Shown here in pieces: positions 1 through 8,074 of a DNA stretch of 64,000 nucleotides. The stretch covers positions 36,617-100,616 of the forward strand of contig NZ_FOXM01000016.1 in the NCBI RefSeq assembly GCF_900115715.1, read 5' to 3'. This stretch comes from Geopseudomonas sagittaria. GTDB taxonomy: Bacteria; Pseudomonadota; Gammaproteobacteria; Pseudomonadales; Pseudomonadaceae. The notes below the pieces were generated by a model. That model searched no databases. It saw nothing but the letters and a program-made list of their open reading frames with translations, and had not been told where the DNA came from. The translations under genes and the position numbers were made by a program. Within the stretch, counting starts at the first letter, position 1; the number at the start of each line of letters is the position of its first letter.

Positions 1-606
1 CTCGAATATGCCGGCCTGCTGCTGTTTTGGCCGGAACAGGGCTGGCGGCACAGCCAGGCCATGCTACACACGGAGCTGAGCTGGCTCGGCGAACACTTCC
101 GCCAATCCCTGATCACCAGCCAGCCCGGACAGAGCGTGCGCCAGCTGGTGGAGTCGCTGCACGAGTGGCTGTTCCAACGCAGTGGACTGCTCGACTATGC
201 CCGACAGGCACGCAGCCACAGCCGTAACGACAGCCTGACCAGCCTGATCGCCCAGTTCTATGTGCTGCTCGAGGATTTCGTGCTGGCTGCCCTGTTCACC
301 GGCCTGACCTTCGTGGTTAGGGTCTGCATCCTGGTCCTGGCCACGCCGCTGTTCGCTCTAGCCATGCTCACCGGCCTGGTCGACGGACTGATGCGCCGTG
401 ACCTGCGCAAGTTCGGCGCCGGTCGGGAAAGCAGCTTCGTCTACCACCGGGCCAAGAGCCTGGTCGTGCCGCTGCTGGCGGCACCCTGGATGCTCTACCT
501 GACACTGCCGATATCCCTCAACCCGCTATGGATCCTCCTGCCGAGCGCCGCCATGCAGGGGACGGCAGTAGCGATCACGGCCGCGACGTTCAAGAAATAT
601 CTGTGA
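1..606 (+). CDS. ICE membrane protein, TIGR03747 family (5' end outside window)
   Basis: The reading frame is open from base 1, so the start lies upstream and 201 residues are seen. It matches the TIGR03747 integrating conjugative element membrane proteins. Several hydrophobic segments are visible, one pair around the stretch LAALFTGLTFVVRV and another near the C-terminus at PLLAAPWMLYLTLP. The role is unproven but it is a conserved part of the mating-pair formation gene set. In related elements the RAQPRD gene follows directly; here that gene is 15.4 kb away at 15977, separated by defence genes. A diverged, broken second copy of its 3' end lies at 3418-3654. Family assignment is from memory of conserved residues and gene order. 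Confidence 0.8.
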   Translation, partial: LEYAGLLLFWPEQGWRHSQAMLHTELSWLGEHFRQSLITSQPGQSVRQLVESLHEWLFQRSGLLDYARQARSHSRNDSLTSLIAQFYVLLEDFVLAALFTGLTFVVRVCILVLATPLFALAMLTGLVDGLMRRDLRKFGAGRESSFVYHRAKSLVVPLLAAPWMLYLTLPISLNPLWILLPSAAMQGTAVAITAATFKKYL

Positions 607-714
607 GCATGCCTTCCCCTCAGCATACGCAGCCACCCCAAGTAATAAATTGATATTTTGACGTAGAGCTGCATAATTATAAAATATTCTTGAGAAACGC
701 CCCGGGATAGCCCA

Positions 715-1983
715 ATGCTGATCGAGTTCCGCGCCAAAAACTTCCGCTCGTTGCGCGACGAGCAGGTGCTCAGCCTGGTGGCATCCAAGGACAAGAGCCT
801 GCTGGACACCCACACCCAGGCCACCGGTATCAATGCCGCACCGGCCCTGCTGCGCAGCGCCGTCATCTACGGGGCCAACGCAAGCGGCAAGTCCAACCTG
901 ATCAAAGCCCTGCAGTACATGCGCGGGGTCGTGATCGAGTCCGCAACCGCCATCCAGCCCGGACAGCCCTACAGCGTTCAGCCCTTCCGACTGGACATGG
1001 AATCAGCCAAGCAACCCACCGAGTTCGAAGTGACCTTTCTGCTTGATGGCGTGCGTTACCAGTACGGTTTCAGCATGACCAGCCAGCGGATCCTCAGCGA
1101 GTACCTGCTGGTCTACAAGAGCTTCAAACCCCAGCGCTGGTTCGAGCGCCATCTGGATCTGGAAACGGGCAAGGATGTCTACGAATTCAGCGCCAGCCTC
1201 AAAGGCCCCAAGGGGGTATGGGAGGGTGCCACGCGCCCCAACTCCCTGTTTTTGTCGATGGCCGTGCAGCTCAACAGCGAGGCTCTGCGCCCTATCTTCG
1301 ACTGGTTTGCCAACCAGCTGCTCATCCTCAACGAGCTGAATCCGCTAAACATGAATGTCTCCATCCAGAAACTGAAGCAGGTGGAAGGCCGTCGGGAAAT
1401 CTGCAATTTCCTATCGGCGGCGGACATCAGCATCGCGGATATCGACATAGTGACGCGCAAGGTACCCGGCCAGTCCGTGCACTTCGACCTGGCTGGCGGC
1501 AAGACCGAAGTACGCATGGAAGAGGTCGAAGAAAATCAGCTGCGCTTTCACCATGTCACCGACAAGGGCAAAGCGATATTCGAGCTTGCCGATGAGTCAG
1601 GCGGCACACGCAGCCTGCTGTTCCTCAGCGGCGCAGTACTCGACATCCTGGCCAACGGCCGGATCCTGGTGATCGACGAATTGGATACCAGTCTGCACAC
1701 CCTGCTGGTCCGGGAGCTGGTCAGGCTGTTCCACACCCCGGAAGTCAACGCGAACGGCGCCCAACTCATCTTCAGTACCCATGACACATCACTGCTGGAT
1801 GACCCGGACCTTTTCCGCCGCGACCAGATCTGGTTCGTTGAGAAGGACCGGGATCAGGCTTCGCAACTGGTCGCCCTGGTAGAGTTCAGCCCCCGCAAGA
1901 ACGAGGCACTGGAGCGTGGCTACCTGATGGGGCGCTATGGCGGCATTCCCTTCATCGGCAATACGCTGGGACTCGGACACTGA
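715..1983 (+). CDS. AAA family ATPase, RloA-like (AAA_21 / OLD-like ATPase half)
   Basis: A 422-residue ATPase of the RecF/ABC-like AAA_21 type. The Walker A motif GANASGKS is at residues 53-60, Walker B ILVIDELD is near 317-324 and a switch histidine in STHD is near 355. The next gene overlaps in TGATG and encodes an RloB/TOPRIM-like protein, so the two were evidently a translationally coupled pair. Such ATPase + TOPRIM pairs (RloAB, OLD, PARIS) are known or suspected phage-defence devices and RloAB are named for their link to type I restriction loci, which fits the hsd genes downstream. The ribosome binding site before the ATG is weak. The ATPase itself looks complete; whether it works depends on its damaged partner. 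Confidence 0.8.
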   Translation: MLIEFRAKNFRSLRDEQVLSLVASKDKSLLDTHTQATGINAAPALLRSAVIYGANASGKSNLIKALQYMRGVVIESATAIQPGQPYSVQPFRLDMESAKQPTEFEVTFLLDGVRYQYGFSMTSQRILSEYLLVYKSFKPQRWFERHLDLETGKDVYEFSASLKGPKGVWEGATRPNSLFLSMAVQLNSEALRPIFDWFANQLLILNELNPLNMNVSIQKLKQVEGRREICNFLSAADISIADIDIVTRKVPGQSVHFDLAGGKTEVRMEEVEENQLRFHHVTDKGKAIFELADESGGTRSLLFLSGAVLDILANGRILVIDELDTSLHTLLVRELVRLFHTPEVNANGAQLIFSTHDTSLLDDPDLFRRDQIWFVEKDRDQASQLVALVEFSPRKNEALERGYLMGRYGGIPFIGNTLGLGH

Positions 1984-2456
1984 TGGCGCGTGACAACTCG
2001 CCCAAGGCGCGTCAGCAGAAGGATCTGCAGCGCAAACAAGGCCAGCGTGCGAGCCATGACCGCATCCTGATCGTCACGGAAGGCAGCAAGACCGAGCCGC
2101 TGTATTTCCAGGAGATACGCGCCGTCTATCGCCTGAACACCGCCAGTGTGGAGGTACGCCACAGTGCCCATGGGCCTGCGCCAATCCAGGTGGTCGAATA
2201 TGATCATGAGCTTTTTCTGCAGGGCAATCGCCACAACCGCATTCAACCCAAGGCATTCGAGCAAGTTTATGCCGTATTCGATCGTGACGAGCACCCAAGC
2301 TACGCGGCTGCACTGCAAGAGAAGAAAGCCCTGGACGACACCCAGATTGCCGAGCTGCGGCGTCGCGTCGATGCGCACGAGCCGAAATCCGCCCTGGCCC
2401 GCGAGTTCGGCATCAGCCGTGCCACCCTTTATGAATACCTGCGCGCCGGCAATTAG
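1983..2456 (+). CDS. Chimeric RloB-like TOPRIM protein with serine-recombinase C-terminal tail
   Basis: 157 residues. Residues 1-112 follow RloB: EGSKTE at 33-38 supplies the TOPRIM-type glutamate and FDRDEH at 99-104 the aspartates. From about residue 113 (near base 2319) the protein instead reads as the end of a Tn3/Hin-type resolvase: AELRRR, then the helix-turn-helix segment ALAREFGISRATLYEYLR and a stop. RloB proteins are normally around 200 residues or more, so about half is missing and replaced. The start overlaps the upstream ATPase stop (TGATG). The reading frame is intact across the junction, so a stable fusion could be made, but loss of RloB activity is the simpler reading. The matching N-terminal piece of a serine recombinase is present, also broken, near 23395-23515 on the other strand. 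Confidence 0.7.
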   Translation: MARDNSPKARQQKDLQRKQGQRASHDRILIVTEGSKTEPLYFQEIRAVYRLNTASVEVRHSAHGPAPIQVVEYDHELFLQGNRHNRIQPKAFEQVYAVFDRDEHPSYAAALQEKKALDDTQIAELRRRVDAHEPKSALAREFGISRATLYEYLRAGN

Positions 2457-2502
2457 CCGGCCGCATCCGATTTGATTCCGTTACCAAACCAAAGGAGATG
2501 AC

Positions 2503-2868
2503 ATGTCCAAACTTGCCGAATTTCGCCGCGCGGAGCAGGCCCTCAAAGAACAGCTGGCACTGCTGGAGAAGCTCCAGGGCGACAGCGGCCTCCAGCGCGA
2601 GATGGAGTTCGAAGACAAGCTGAAGGCGCTGATGGGCGAGCACGGCATGGATCTGGCGAAGGTGGTCGCCATTCTCAATCCGCAGCCAACCGAGCTTGAA
2701 CCGGCCGCGCCGGCTGTCGTGAAGCAGCGCCGTGCCCGTCAGGTGAAGCTGTATGTGCAACCGGTCACCGGCAAGCGCATCGAAACCAAGAGCGCGAATC
2801 ACGCCTTGCTCAAGGCCTGGAAGGCAGAGTTCGGGGCAGACGTGGTCGAGGGCTGGCTACAGGCCTGA
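2503..2868 (+). CDS. MvaT/MvaU-family (H-NS-like) xenogeneic silencer
   Basis: 121 residues with a clear AAGGAG ribosome binding site. The N-terminal half is a coiled-coil oligomerisation region (EFRRAEQALKEQLALLEKL) and the C-terminal half has the MvaT DNA-binding signature: basic KQRRARQVKLYVQP followed by GKRIETK..NHALLKAWKAEFG and VEGW. MvaT proteins bind AT-rich DNA and silence acquired genes. Residue-level divergence from the chromosomal MvaT and MvaU of Pseudomonas suggests an ICE-borne paralogue. It sits between the RloA/RloB-like pair and an HU gene, so it may help the element hide its cargo or tune host silencing. Function is inferred from family membership. Confidence 0.85.
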   Translation: MSKLAEFRRAEQALKEQLALLEKLQGDSGLQREMEFEDKLKALMGEHGMDLAKVVAILNPQPTELEPAAPAVVKQRRARQVKLYVQPVTGKRIETKSANHALLKAWKAEFGADVVEGWLQA

Positions 2869-2953
2869 TGACGTCGCCGCAGTCGGATGAGCCCGAGCCT
2901 GCGGCCACCTCACTGTTTATACTCATGGCCCACATCCCAATCAGGACTGAAGC

Positions 2954-3226
2954 ATGAACAAAGCTGAGTTGATCGCTGCTGTTGCCGCATCCGCCGACCT
3001 GCCGAAAACGACTACCACTGCTGTTCTGGACGCCTTCACCGCGGCCATCACCAGTACGCTGCAGAAGGGGGAGCATGTCACCCTGGTTGGCTTCGGCACT
3101 TTCGAGGTTAAGCAACGTGCCGCGCGTGAGGGTCGCAATCCGCAGACCGGGGCAGCTTTGCAGATCGCAGCCGTCAAGGTGCCGGGTTTCAAGCCGGGCA
3201 AGGGCCTGAAAGACGCAATCAACTGA
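2954..3226 (+). CDS. HU/IHF-family DNA-binding protein
   Basis: 90 residues, full length for HU. It contains MNKAELIAAVA at the start, GFGTFEVKQRAAREGRNPQTG (the beta-arm entry signature) in the middle and VPGFKPGKGLKDAIN at the end. HU proteins bend and compact DNA without strong sequence preference. It lies 85 bp after the MvaT-like gene on the same strand. Together they form a small nucleoid-protein pair on the ICE. It is distinct from the chromosomal ihfA at 48 kb. Possible roles are nucleoid structuring or assisting recombination of the element; neither is shown. Confidence 0.88.
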   Translation: MNKAELIAAVAASADLPKTTTTAVLDAFTAAITSTLQKGEHVTLVGFGTFEVKQRAAREGRNPQTGAALQIAAVKVPGFKPGKGLKDAIN

Positions 3227-3253
3227 CCGGAGCCAGGCGCCCCGCTTCTTCTC

Positions 3254-3417
3254 GTGGCGATCCTCCATCCCGACCACGATGAGCTTGGCAAGCCTGTATT
3301 CATCAACCACCCGAGCACACCGACGGAGATCGAGGCCTGGGCTGATCCAACCGCCATCGCCACGGTTGTGCCCGGCGGTCAGATGCCAACCAAGCTGAAC
3401 GGCGTTGCCCTGACTCG
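3254..3417 (+). pseudogene. Unrecognised ORF fragment ahead of the second TIGR03747 copy
   Basis: The frame downstream of the HU stop reads VAILHPDHDELGKPVFINHP and continues for about 55 codons to GGQMPTKLNGVAL. The composition looks like genuine coding sequence, but there is no convincing start and no complete domain. I do not recognise the family. It runs directly into the truncated TIGR03747 copy, so it is probably the left-over end of a cargo gene cut by recombination. Confidence 0.35.
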
Positions 3418-3654
3418 TTCGGCGCCGACTGGAAAATCAGCCTCGACTACCACCAGGCCAAGAGCCTGACCGTGCCACTGCTGCTGCCACCCAGGATGCT
3501 CTATCTGACCCTGCCGACCGCCCTAAACTCACCATGGCTCCTGCTGCCGCGCGGGGCTATACCAATTGCAGGCGGCCTCAGTCATCTAGAAGCTGGAAAG
3601 CAAAGGTGCTTCCTCGCTGGAAACCGTGGTGCAGACTCTCGGCCTGACCGATGA
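3418..3654 (+). pseudogene. Truncated, diverged second copy of the TIGR03747 gene 3' end
   Basis: Reading from FGA at base 3418, the frame gives YHQAKSLTVPLL, then PRMLYLTLPTALN and PWLLLP. This parallels YHRAKSLVVPLL, PWMLYLTLP and PLWILLP of the TIGR03747 gene at 1-606. The similarity covers roughly the last 60 codons. The copies are clearly diverged rather than identical, so this is not a fresh tandem duplication; recombination between two related ICEs or an old duplication is more likely. There is no 5' part, so the fragment is dead. It marks one edge of the AAA/RloB/MvaT/HU segment. Confidence 0.65.
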
Positions 3655-3763
3655 GCTGCAGTCGCTGTTCATCTTGCCCTGCCAATCCAGCGCCCAGTTG
3701 GAACGGGCCGTACAGGCACAGCAGGTGCAACGGGGGCGGGCGCCGCGGAGAAAGCGGCAATGA
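3590..3763 (+). pseudogene. C-terminal remnant of an XRE/HipB-like regulator
   Basis: After an in-frame TAG at 3587 the frame reads LESKGASSLETVVQTLGLTD, ELQSLF and ends RAPRRKRQ followed by TGA at 3761. A run of the type SLETVV..LGL..EL..LF with a basic PRRKR tail is typical of the last helices of small XRE-family regulators of the HipB class. The helix-turn-helix itself is missing. No hipA-like toxin is present. I treat it as gene debris. Confidence 0.4.
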
Positions 3764-3831
3764 AACCCGCCAGTGGGCGAGCAGACATCCGATCTGGCGC
3801 AATACGGTTGCGCACTGTCGCAGTGCAGCCC

Positions 3832-4707
3832 TCAAGGCTCCCCCAGGAACACGCTCTCCTGCTCCAGCGCCAGCCCCTCGGCCTGCATCGTGCGGCAGAG
3901 CTCAGCCACCGCCGCCGGCATGCCGTCGATACTCAGGCGTCTCACCGCATCCTGAAAGTTGGCGAGATTGTCCAGCCAGATCCGCCGATTGCCATATTGC
4001 CTCAAGCGCTCGGACCAGCCGGGTATTAGCCAGAGCTCACAGCCACCGCCGAGCCGCTCGCGCAGGCGGGCGAAGTTCTGCAGACCGATGCCATCGTAAT
4101 CGGGGAAAAGGATCACCTGTGGGGCGCGCGGCTGTGCCGCCAGCCAGTCGAGCATCAGGCTGCTCAACTGACCGGAGTAGTAGCACAGAGCTCCGCCCGC
4201 ATCGGCGGGCAACCAGCTCGGATCGTCGAACAGTGCCTGGTTCTCGACCAACCAGAGCGGCTCGTCGCAATGCCAACCGTCCCCCGACTGCACTGCCAGG
4301 GCCGCAGCACCACACAACCGAGTCAGCGCGGATAGCTCAACGACCGCCTCCTGCCCATCGCGCCAGCGCACCTCGGCTCCAACAGCCTTGAGCAGCAGGT
4401 AGTGCACGGCATGCCCGGCGCTGCCGCGCTTGCTGTCACGGTAGCGAGCCACATTCAGAGCACGACTCGGCAGGTCTGCAGGCAGTGCCTCCTGCTGGCG
4501 GGGGCGCAGTTGCGCCAGATGGGCCTCGACCCGCTCCCGTCCGACGATCTGGTACAGGCTCCCGCGCCCCCTGGTGGTCAGGCGCACGAAGCCGGTCTTG
4601 CGCGCGAAGTCATCAAGCGCCTGGCGCTGGGCCAGTGTGCAGTGGCTGATGGCAAGCTCACCGGCGACCAGCAGCTTGCCCAGCGCATCGGCAAGAGCAC
4701 GGCTCAT
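3832..4707 (-). CDS. jetD: Wadjet JetD / MksG-like TOPRIM nuclease subunit
   Basis: 291 residues if started at the ATG at 4707, which overlaps the jetC stop as ATGA; longer versions would run into jetC. JetD/MksG carries a topoisomerase VI-like TOPRIM fold and cuts DNA that the SMC part has extruded. Visible here are ENQALF at residues 155-160 (candidate catalytic glutamate) and FPDYDGIG at 201-208 (the DxD pair). The N-terminal region has basic helices suited to DNA binding. It is the last gene of jetA-jetB-jetC-jetD. It is somewhat short compared with JetD proteins I know, so the subtype may be divergent. Assignment rests on gene order plus these motifs. Confidence 0.78.
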   Translation of the reverse strand: MSRALADALGKLLVAGELAISHCTLAQRQALDDFARKTGFVRLTTRGRGSLYQIVGRERVEAHLAQLRPRQQEALPADLPSRALNVARYRDSKRGSAGHAVHYLLLKAVGAEVRWRDGQEAVVELSALTRLCGAAALAVQSGDGWHCDEPLWLVENQALFDDPSWLPADAGGALCYYSGQLSSLMLDWLAAQPRAPQVILFPDYDGIGLQNFARLRERLGGGCELWLIPGWSERLRQYGNRRIWLDNLANFQDAVRRLSIDGMPAAVAELCRTMQAEGLALEQESVFLGEP

Positions 4708-7478
4708 GCCACAACCTCCGACTCTTTCGGCTCGAGCAACTGCCAACTCTTGCGACTGATCTGGTTGTGACCATTGTGACGGCTGATCGGTACGCAATAG
4801 CGCGCGGTGGCCAAGGGCGCCGGCGAAGCGAAGATCAGCGCGAAGCCAAATTCCGCAGCAGTGTCGATCAGACTCTTCTGGTTGGGACCGTCGAGCGCCA
4901 GGGCTTCGTCCAGGTAGCAGGCCGCTCGTACCGCATGGCGCTTGTCCTGCATCTGGTGCAGTAGCGCCAGGCCGGTCACCAGCTTGGCCATCAGGACGGT
5001 GCCGTTGGACGCTGCACCATCAATGTCGGCGAAGGCCTCGGGCTTCTGCCCTTCCTTGCCGACGATGAAACTCAGGCGGAACAGATGCTCGACGGCCAGG
5101 CTGCCACGGGCTTCGCCCTCGCGAATCAGCAGCGTCTTGGCACGGTTGAGCATCTCGTCGTCGAGTACGCTGCCATGGTTGAACAGCTCAAAGGTCTGCC
5201 CTGAATCTACCTGTTCTGCGGTACTGATCAGCGTCTCGATGGCCTCGACCAGCTCGCGCTCGTCTTCCGGCTCGATCTTGAATACTTCCAGGTCGGACAG
5301 CCGGCGCCGACCGATCAACTGGTTGAACTGACGCATCTTGCCCTTGAAGGCATGCAGGCCATCGCGCAGCTGACGCAGGCAGGCAGTGACGTTGACCACC
5401 GCGGTGCGTGCTTTACGCTCGATGGCTTCGAACTCCTGGGGCAGATGCCGAGCGAACTCGATGATCCGGCGGATCTCGCTGTCCGGGTCCTCGGCCATCT
5501 GATACTTGGTCAGGCCGCCACCGTGCAGTTCGGCGCACAGGGTGCGAACCTCGCCCTCGATGCGCAATAGCCGGCTACAGTCCTGCAGATACTCTCGCAG
5601 ATGCTCCGCCAATTGCTCGAGCGCCAGCTCGGCACTGCCCAGCCAAGGGTGCTGAGGCAGCTCGGCCAGATAGTCGAACAGCGGACCGCTGTCATTGCGC
5701 CGCTCGCGGCTGTAGCTGATTTCCCGGTTCTGCTGATCGAGCGCCTCCTGCCGCTGGCCCACTACCTGCAACTGCTCTCGCAAACGACGAGCCTCACCCT
5801 GCGCACCGACCAAGCGCTCCTCCAGTTGCTGCAAGGCCATCTGACAATCGTGCAGAGACCGTGCACGCACTACGGCGCCATCGCGCAAGACCACCAGTTG
5901 ATCGAAGGCTGCGAGATCATGCTGCGTCTGCCGATAGTCGTCTTCCAGTTGCTGCTTGAGTAACAGGGCCTCACGCATCGCCTCGGCGGCCTGCAGTTGC
6001 TCGTCAAGCTGGGCTATGCGCTGCCTCAGCTCTGCCTGCTCCTCGCGGATTTCGTCTGCACTGCGCTGCCGGTGCTGCGCAGGCAGACTCGCCAGTTGCA
6101 CGCTCAGGCCGGGTAGCTCGATGCACTCGGGATGGCGCAACCATTGCTCCAGACTTCGACGCAACAGCGTGCCATCGAGACTGAACCCCTCCTCCGCCAG
6201 CATCATCACCTCGCGGGCCAACAACCGGTTGACGGCGGCCAGCTGCGTCTCATCCAGCACCCGCTGCAAATGCTGATACAGATTGCTGGCGAGACTGGCC
6301 AGCTCTCGGTCCGTGCTGTCCAGTTCCTGCTGTGCCCGGCGGCGCTCACGGCGAATCTGCTCCGGACTGCTGCCCTGCGCCTGCGCCACCAGCGCCACCT
6401 GCCTCTCGTAATCAGCCCTGGCCGCCGCCTCCGCCTGCTCCAGCCGCTCACGCCGGTCGATCAGCGCGAAGCGCTGCTCCAGCTCCGCCTGACACCGATC
6501 CTCGGCTTGCAACCCAGCTTCACGGTGCCTGCCCCGCTCCCGCTCGGCTGCCCACTCCTGCTGCTCGCGCTGCAGACGCTCCTCGGCCTGCTCGACCTCC
6601 TCGCGCGCCAGTCGCAGCTCGGCAGATTGGCGCTGATAGTAGGCTTGCCAGTCGAGCAGTGCCTGATCGATCAGCGGACGGAAGAAACTCAACTTGCCCC
6701 GCAGTTGCAGACGCTCCTCATGCAGCCTTTCGAGCTGGTCGATACGCTCGCGCTGGTTCAGAGCCGCCAGGTACTGCGTGCGGTCGGCGTTGACGTCGGC
6801 GAAGGCCTTGTCCCACTCCTGCTTGAAGTCGATCCCGGCGTCCGACAGATCACGGCTGAAGATCTGCAGCAGATAGTCCTTGACCTCCCTCGACTGCAAG
6901 CGATCCAGGCGCAAGGTACGGGTCAGCACGCGCTGGAAGACCTCGGCCTGGCTAACCTGCTCCAGACGGAATACGGTGAAATCGCCCTGCTCACTCCGCC
7001 CGCGTCGGCCGCTGCCGTACACCATCTTGGTGAAGTCACTGCCGTTATAGCGCTCCGCGAGACGCCCGCGCATGGCCAGATGGCCGAGCAGCTGCGGCTG
7101 GGTCACCAGGCTGCCATCATCCAGGCGGTAATCGTCCAGCTCCAGCGAGCCGCGGTAGGCGAAGTACTCGTAGTCGTGGCTGACCCCCTTGCCGACGCAA
7201 CCCAGCACCACGCTACCCGACTCGGGCAACAGTACTTCGAGCAGGATGTAGGCACTGTTGTGCGGGAAATAGAAACGCCGGCTGCGCTCGACATCGTAGG
7301 CGCCGAAATCCATCCGCCGCCGATCGATGATCAGCAAGAACTGCAGAGCATTGATCAGACTGGTCTTTCCAGTATTGTTCGGCGCCACCAGCGACACCGC
7401 CGCATCCAGCGGCAACTCGGCGCGCTGGTAGCCGGCGCTGTTGAGCAGTACCAGACGTTGAAAGCCATAGTCCATCAT
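4704..7478 (-). CDS. jetC: Wadjet JetC / MksB-like SMC ATPase
   Basis: 924 residues, SMC/MukB-like. The N-terminal P-loop PNNTGKTS is at residues 33-40. A long Glu/Arg/Gln-rich coiled coil occupies roughly 240-600 (for example EEVEQAEERLQREQQEWAAE). The C-terminal ATPase half has a signature-like ASNGT and a Walker B-type YLDEA near 855-859. It would form a DNA-loop-extruding motor with the JetA kleisin and JetB. Wadjet/MksBEFG systems sense small circular DNA and restrict plasmids. The gene overlaps jetB (ATGA) and jetD (ATGA), giving a tightly coupled operon. The length is close to Pseudomonas MksB proteins. It is carried on an ICE, where it could exclude competing plasmids. Confidence 0.85.
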   Translation of the reverse strand: MMDYGFQRLVLLNSAGYQRAELPLDAAVSLVAPNNTGKTSLINALQFLLIIDRRRMDFGAYDVERSRRFYFPHNSAYILLEVLLPESGSVVLGCVGKGVSHDYEYFAYRGSLELDDYRLDDGSLVTQPQLLGHLAMRGRLAERYNGSDFTKMVYGSGRRGRSEQGDFTVFRLEQVSQAEVFQRVLTRTLRLDRLQSREVKDYLLQIFSRDLSDAGIDFKQEWDKAFADVNADRTQYLAALNQRERIDQLERLHEERLQLRGKLSFFRPLIDQALLDWQAYYQRQSAELRLAREEVEQAEERLQREQQEWAAERERGRHREAGLQAEDRCQAELEQRFALIDRRERLEQAEAAARADYERQVALVAQAQGSSPEQIRRERRRAQQELDSTDRELASLASNLYQHLQRVLDETQLAAVNRLLAREVMMLAEEGFSLDGTLLRRSLEQWLRHPECIELPGLSVQLASLPAQHRQRSADEIREEQAELRQRIAQLDEQLQAAEAMREALLLKQQLEDDYRQTQHDLAAFDQLVVLRDGAVVRARSLHDCQMALQQLEERLVGAQGEARRLREQLQVVGQRQEALDQQNREISYSRERRNDSGPLFDYLAELPQHPWLGSAELALEQLAEHLREYLQDCSRLLRIEGEVRTLCAELHGGGLTKYQMAEDPDSEIRRIIEFARHLPQEFEAIERKARTAVVNVTACLRQLRDGLHAFKGKMRQFNQLIGRRRLSDLEVFKIEPEDERELVEAIETLISTAEQVDSGQTFELFNHGSVLDDEMLNRAKTLLIREGEARGSLAVEHLFRLSFIVGKEGQKPEAFADIDGAASNGTVLMAKLVTGLALLHQMQDKRHAVRAACYLDEALALDGPNQKSLIDTAAEFGFALIFASPAPLATARYCVPISRHNGHNQISRKSWQLLEPKESEVVA

Positions 7479-8074
7479 GGTGTCTCATCCTCCTCCGTAG
7501 TTCCGTCCAGATCGTCCAGTCCGACACTCTCATCCGCATCTCCGGCCTGCTGGCTGGCCAGCGCCTCGAAATGGTCCAGATAGCGCCAGACAGCCGGTAG
7601 CAACCGCCAGCCACCGGCAACCGCCTCGGCGAAGCCATGGGTACAGGCCCGGTCCAGCAGGCTGGCCAGCGATTCCTCGTCCAGCCCCTCGGCCTGCAGC
7701 AGGTCATGGCCGCGCTCCATGAGCATGGCGAGCAGTCCTCTGTCGAGACGCCAGTCGGTGAAGCGCTCCAGGTACGTCCCCTCGTCTGCCTTCAGTTCGA
7801 ACAGCAGCATGAACAACAGCGCCAGCTGGCGAGTCGTCCGGCCGACGTTGCTGCTGGCGTTGTCGAAGTGGAACCAGGCAAAACCGCGCCCGTCCAGGCG
7901 CAGGTTGAAGCCCAGGCTGGCGAACAGCGACTGATACTGCTCCTGTTCCTTTTCCAGCTCGGCCCATAGTGCTGGTTCGGCGACGCGGTTGAGATGCTTG
8001 CCGGCATTGAACAGCTCGAACAGCTCGCCAAGATGAGGCAAACGCCCGAGATAAAGGGTGGCAACTTGAGTCAT
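7475..8074 (-). CDS. jetB: Wadjet JetB / MksE-like kleisin-associated subunit
   Basis: 199 residues, a size typical of JetB/MksE. It reads as winged-helix-rich (LGELFELFNAG near the start, GTYLERFTDWRLDRGLLAMLMERGHDLL in the middle) and ends in an acidic tail ESVGLDDLDG. Start and stop overlap its neighbours as ATGA on both sides. In Wadjet/Mks complexes this protein binds the kleisin and modulates SMC activity. Sequence alone would be weak; the assignment is supported by its position between a kleisin-like and an SMC-like gene. Confidence 0.75.
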   Translation of the reverse strand: MTQVATLYLGRLPHLGELFELFNAGKHLNRVAEPALWAELEKEQEQYQSLFASLGFNLRLDGRGFAWFHFDNASSNVGRTTRQLALLFMLLFELKADEGTYLERFTDWRLDRGLLAMLMERGHDLLQAEGLDEESLASLLDRACTHGFAEAVAGGWRLLPAVWRYLDHFEALASQQAGDADESVGLDDLDGTTEEDETP

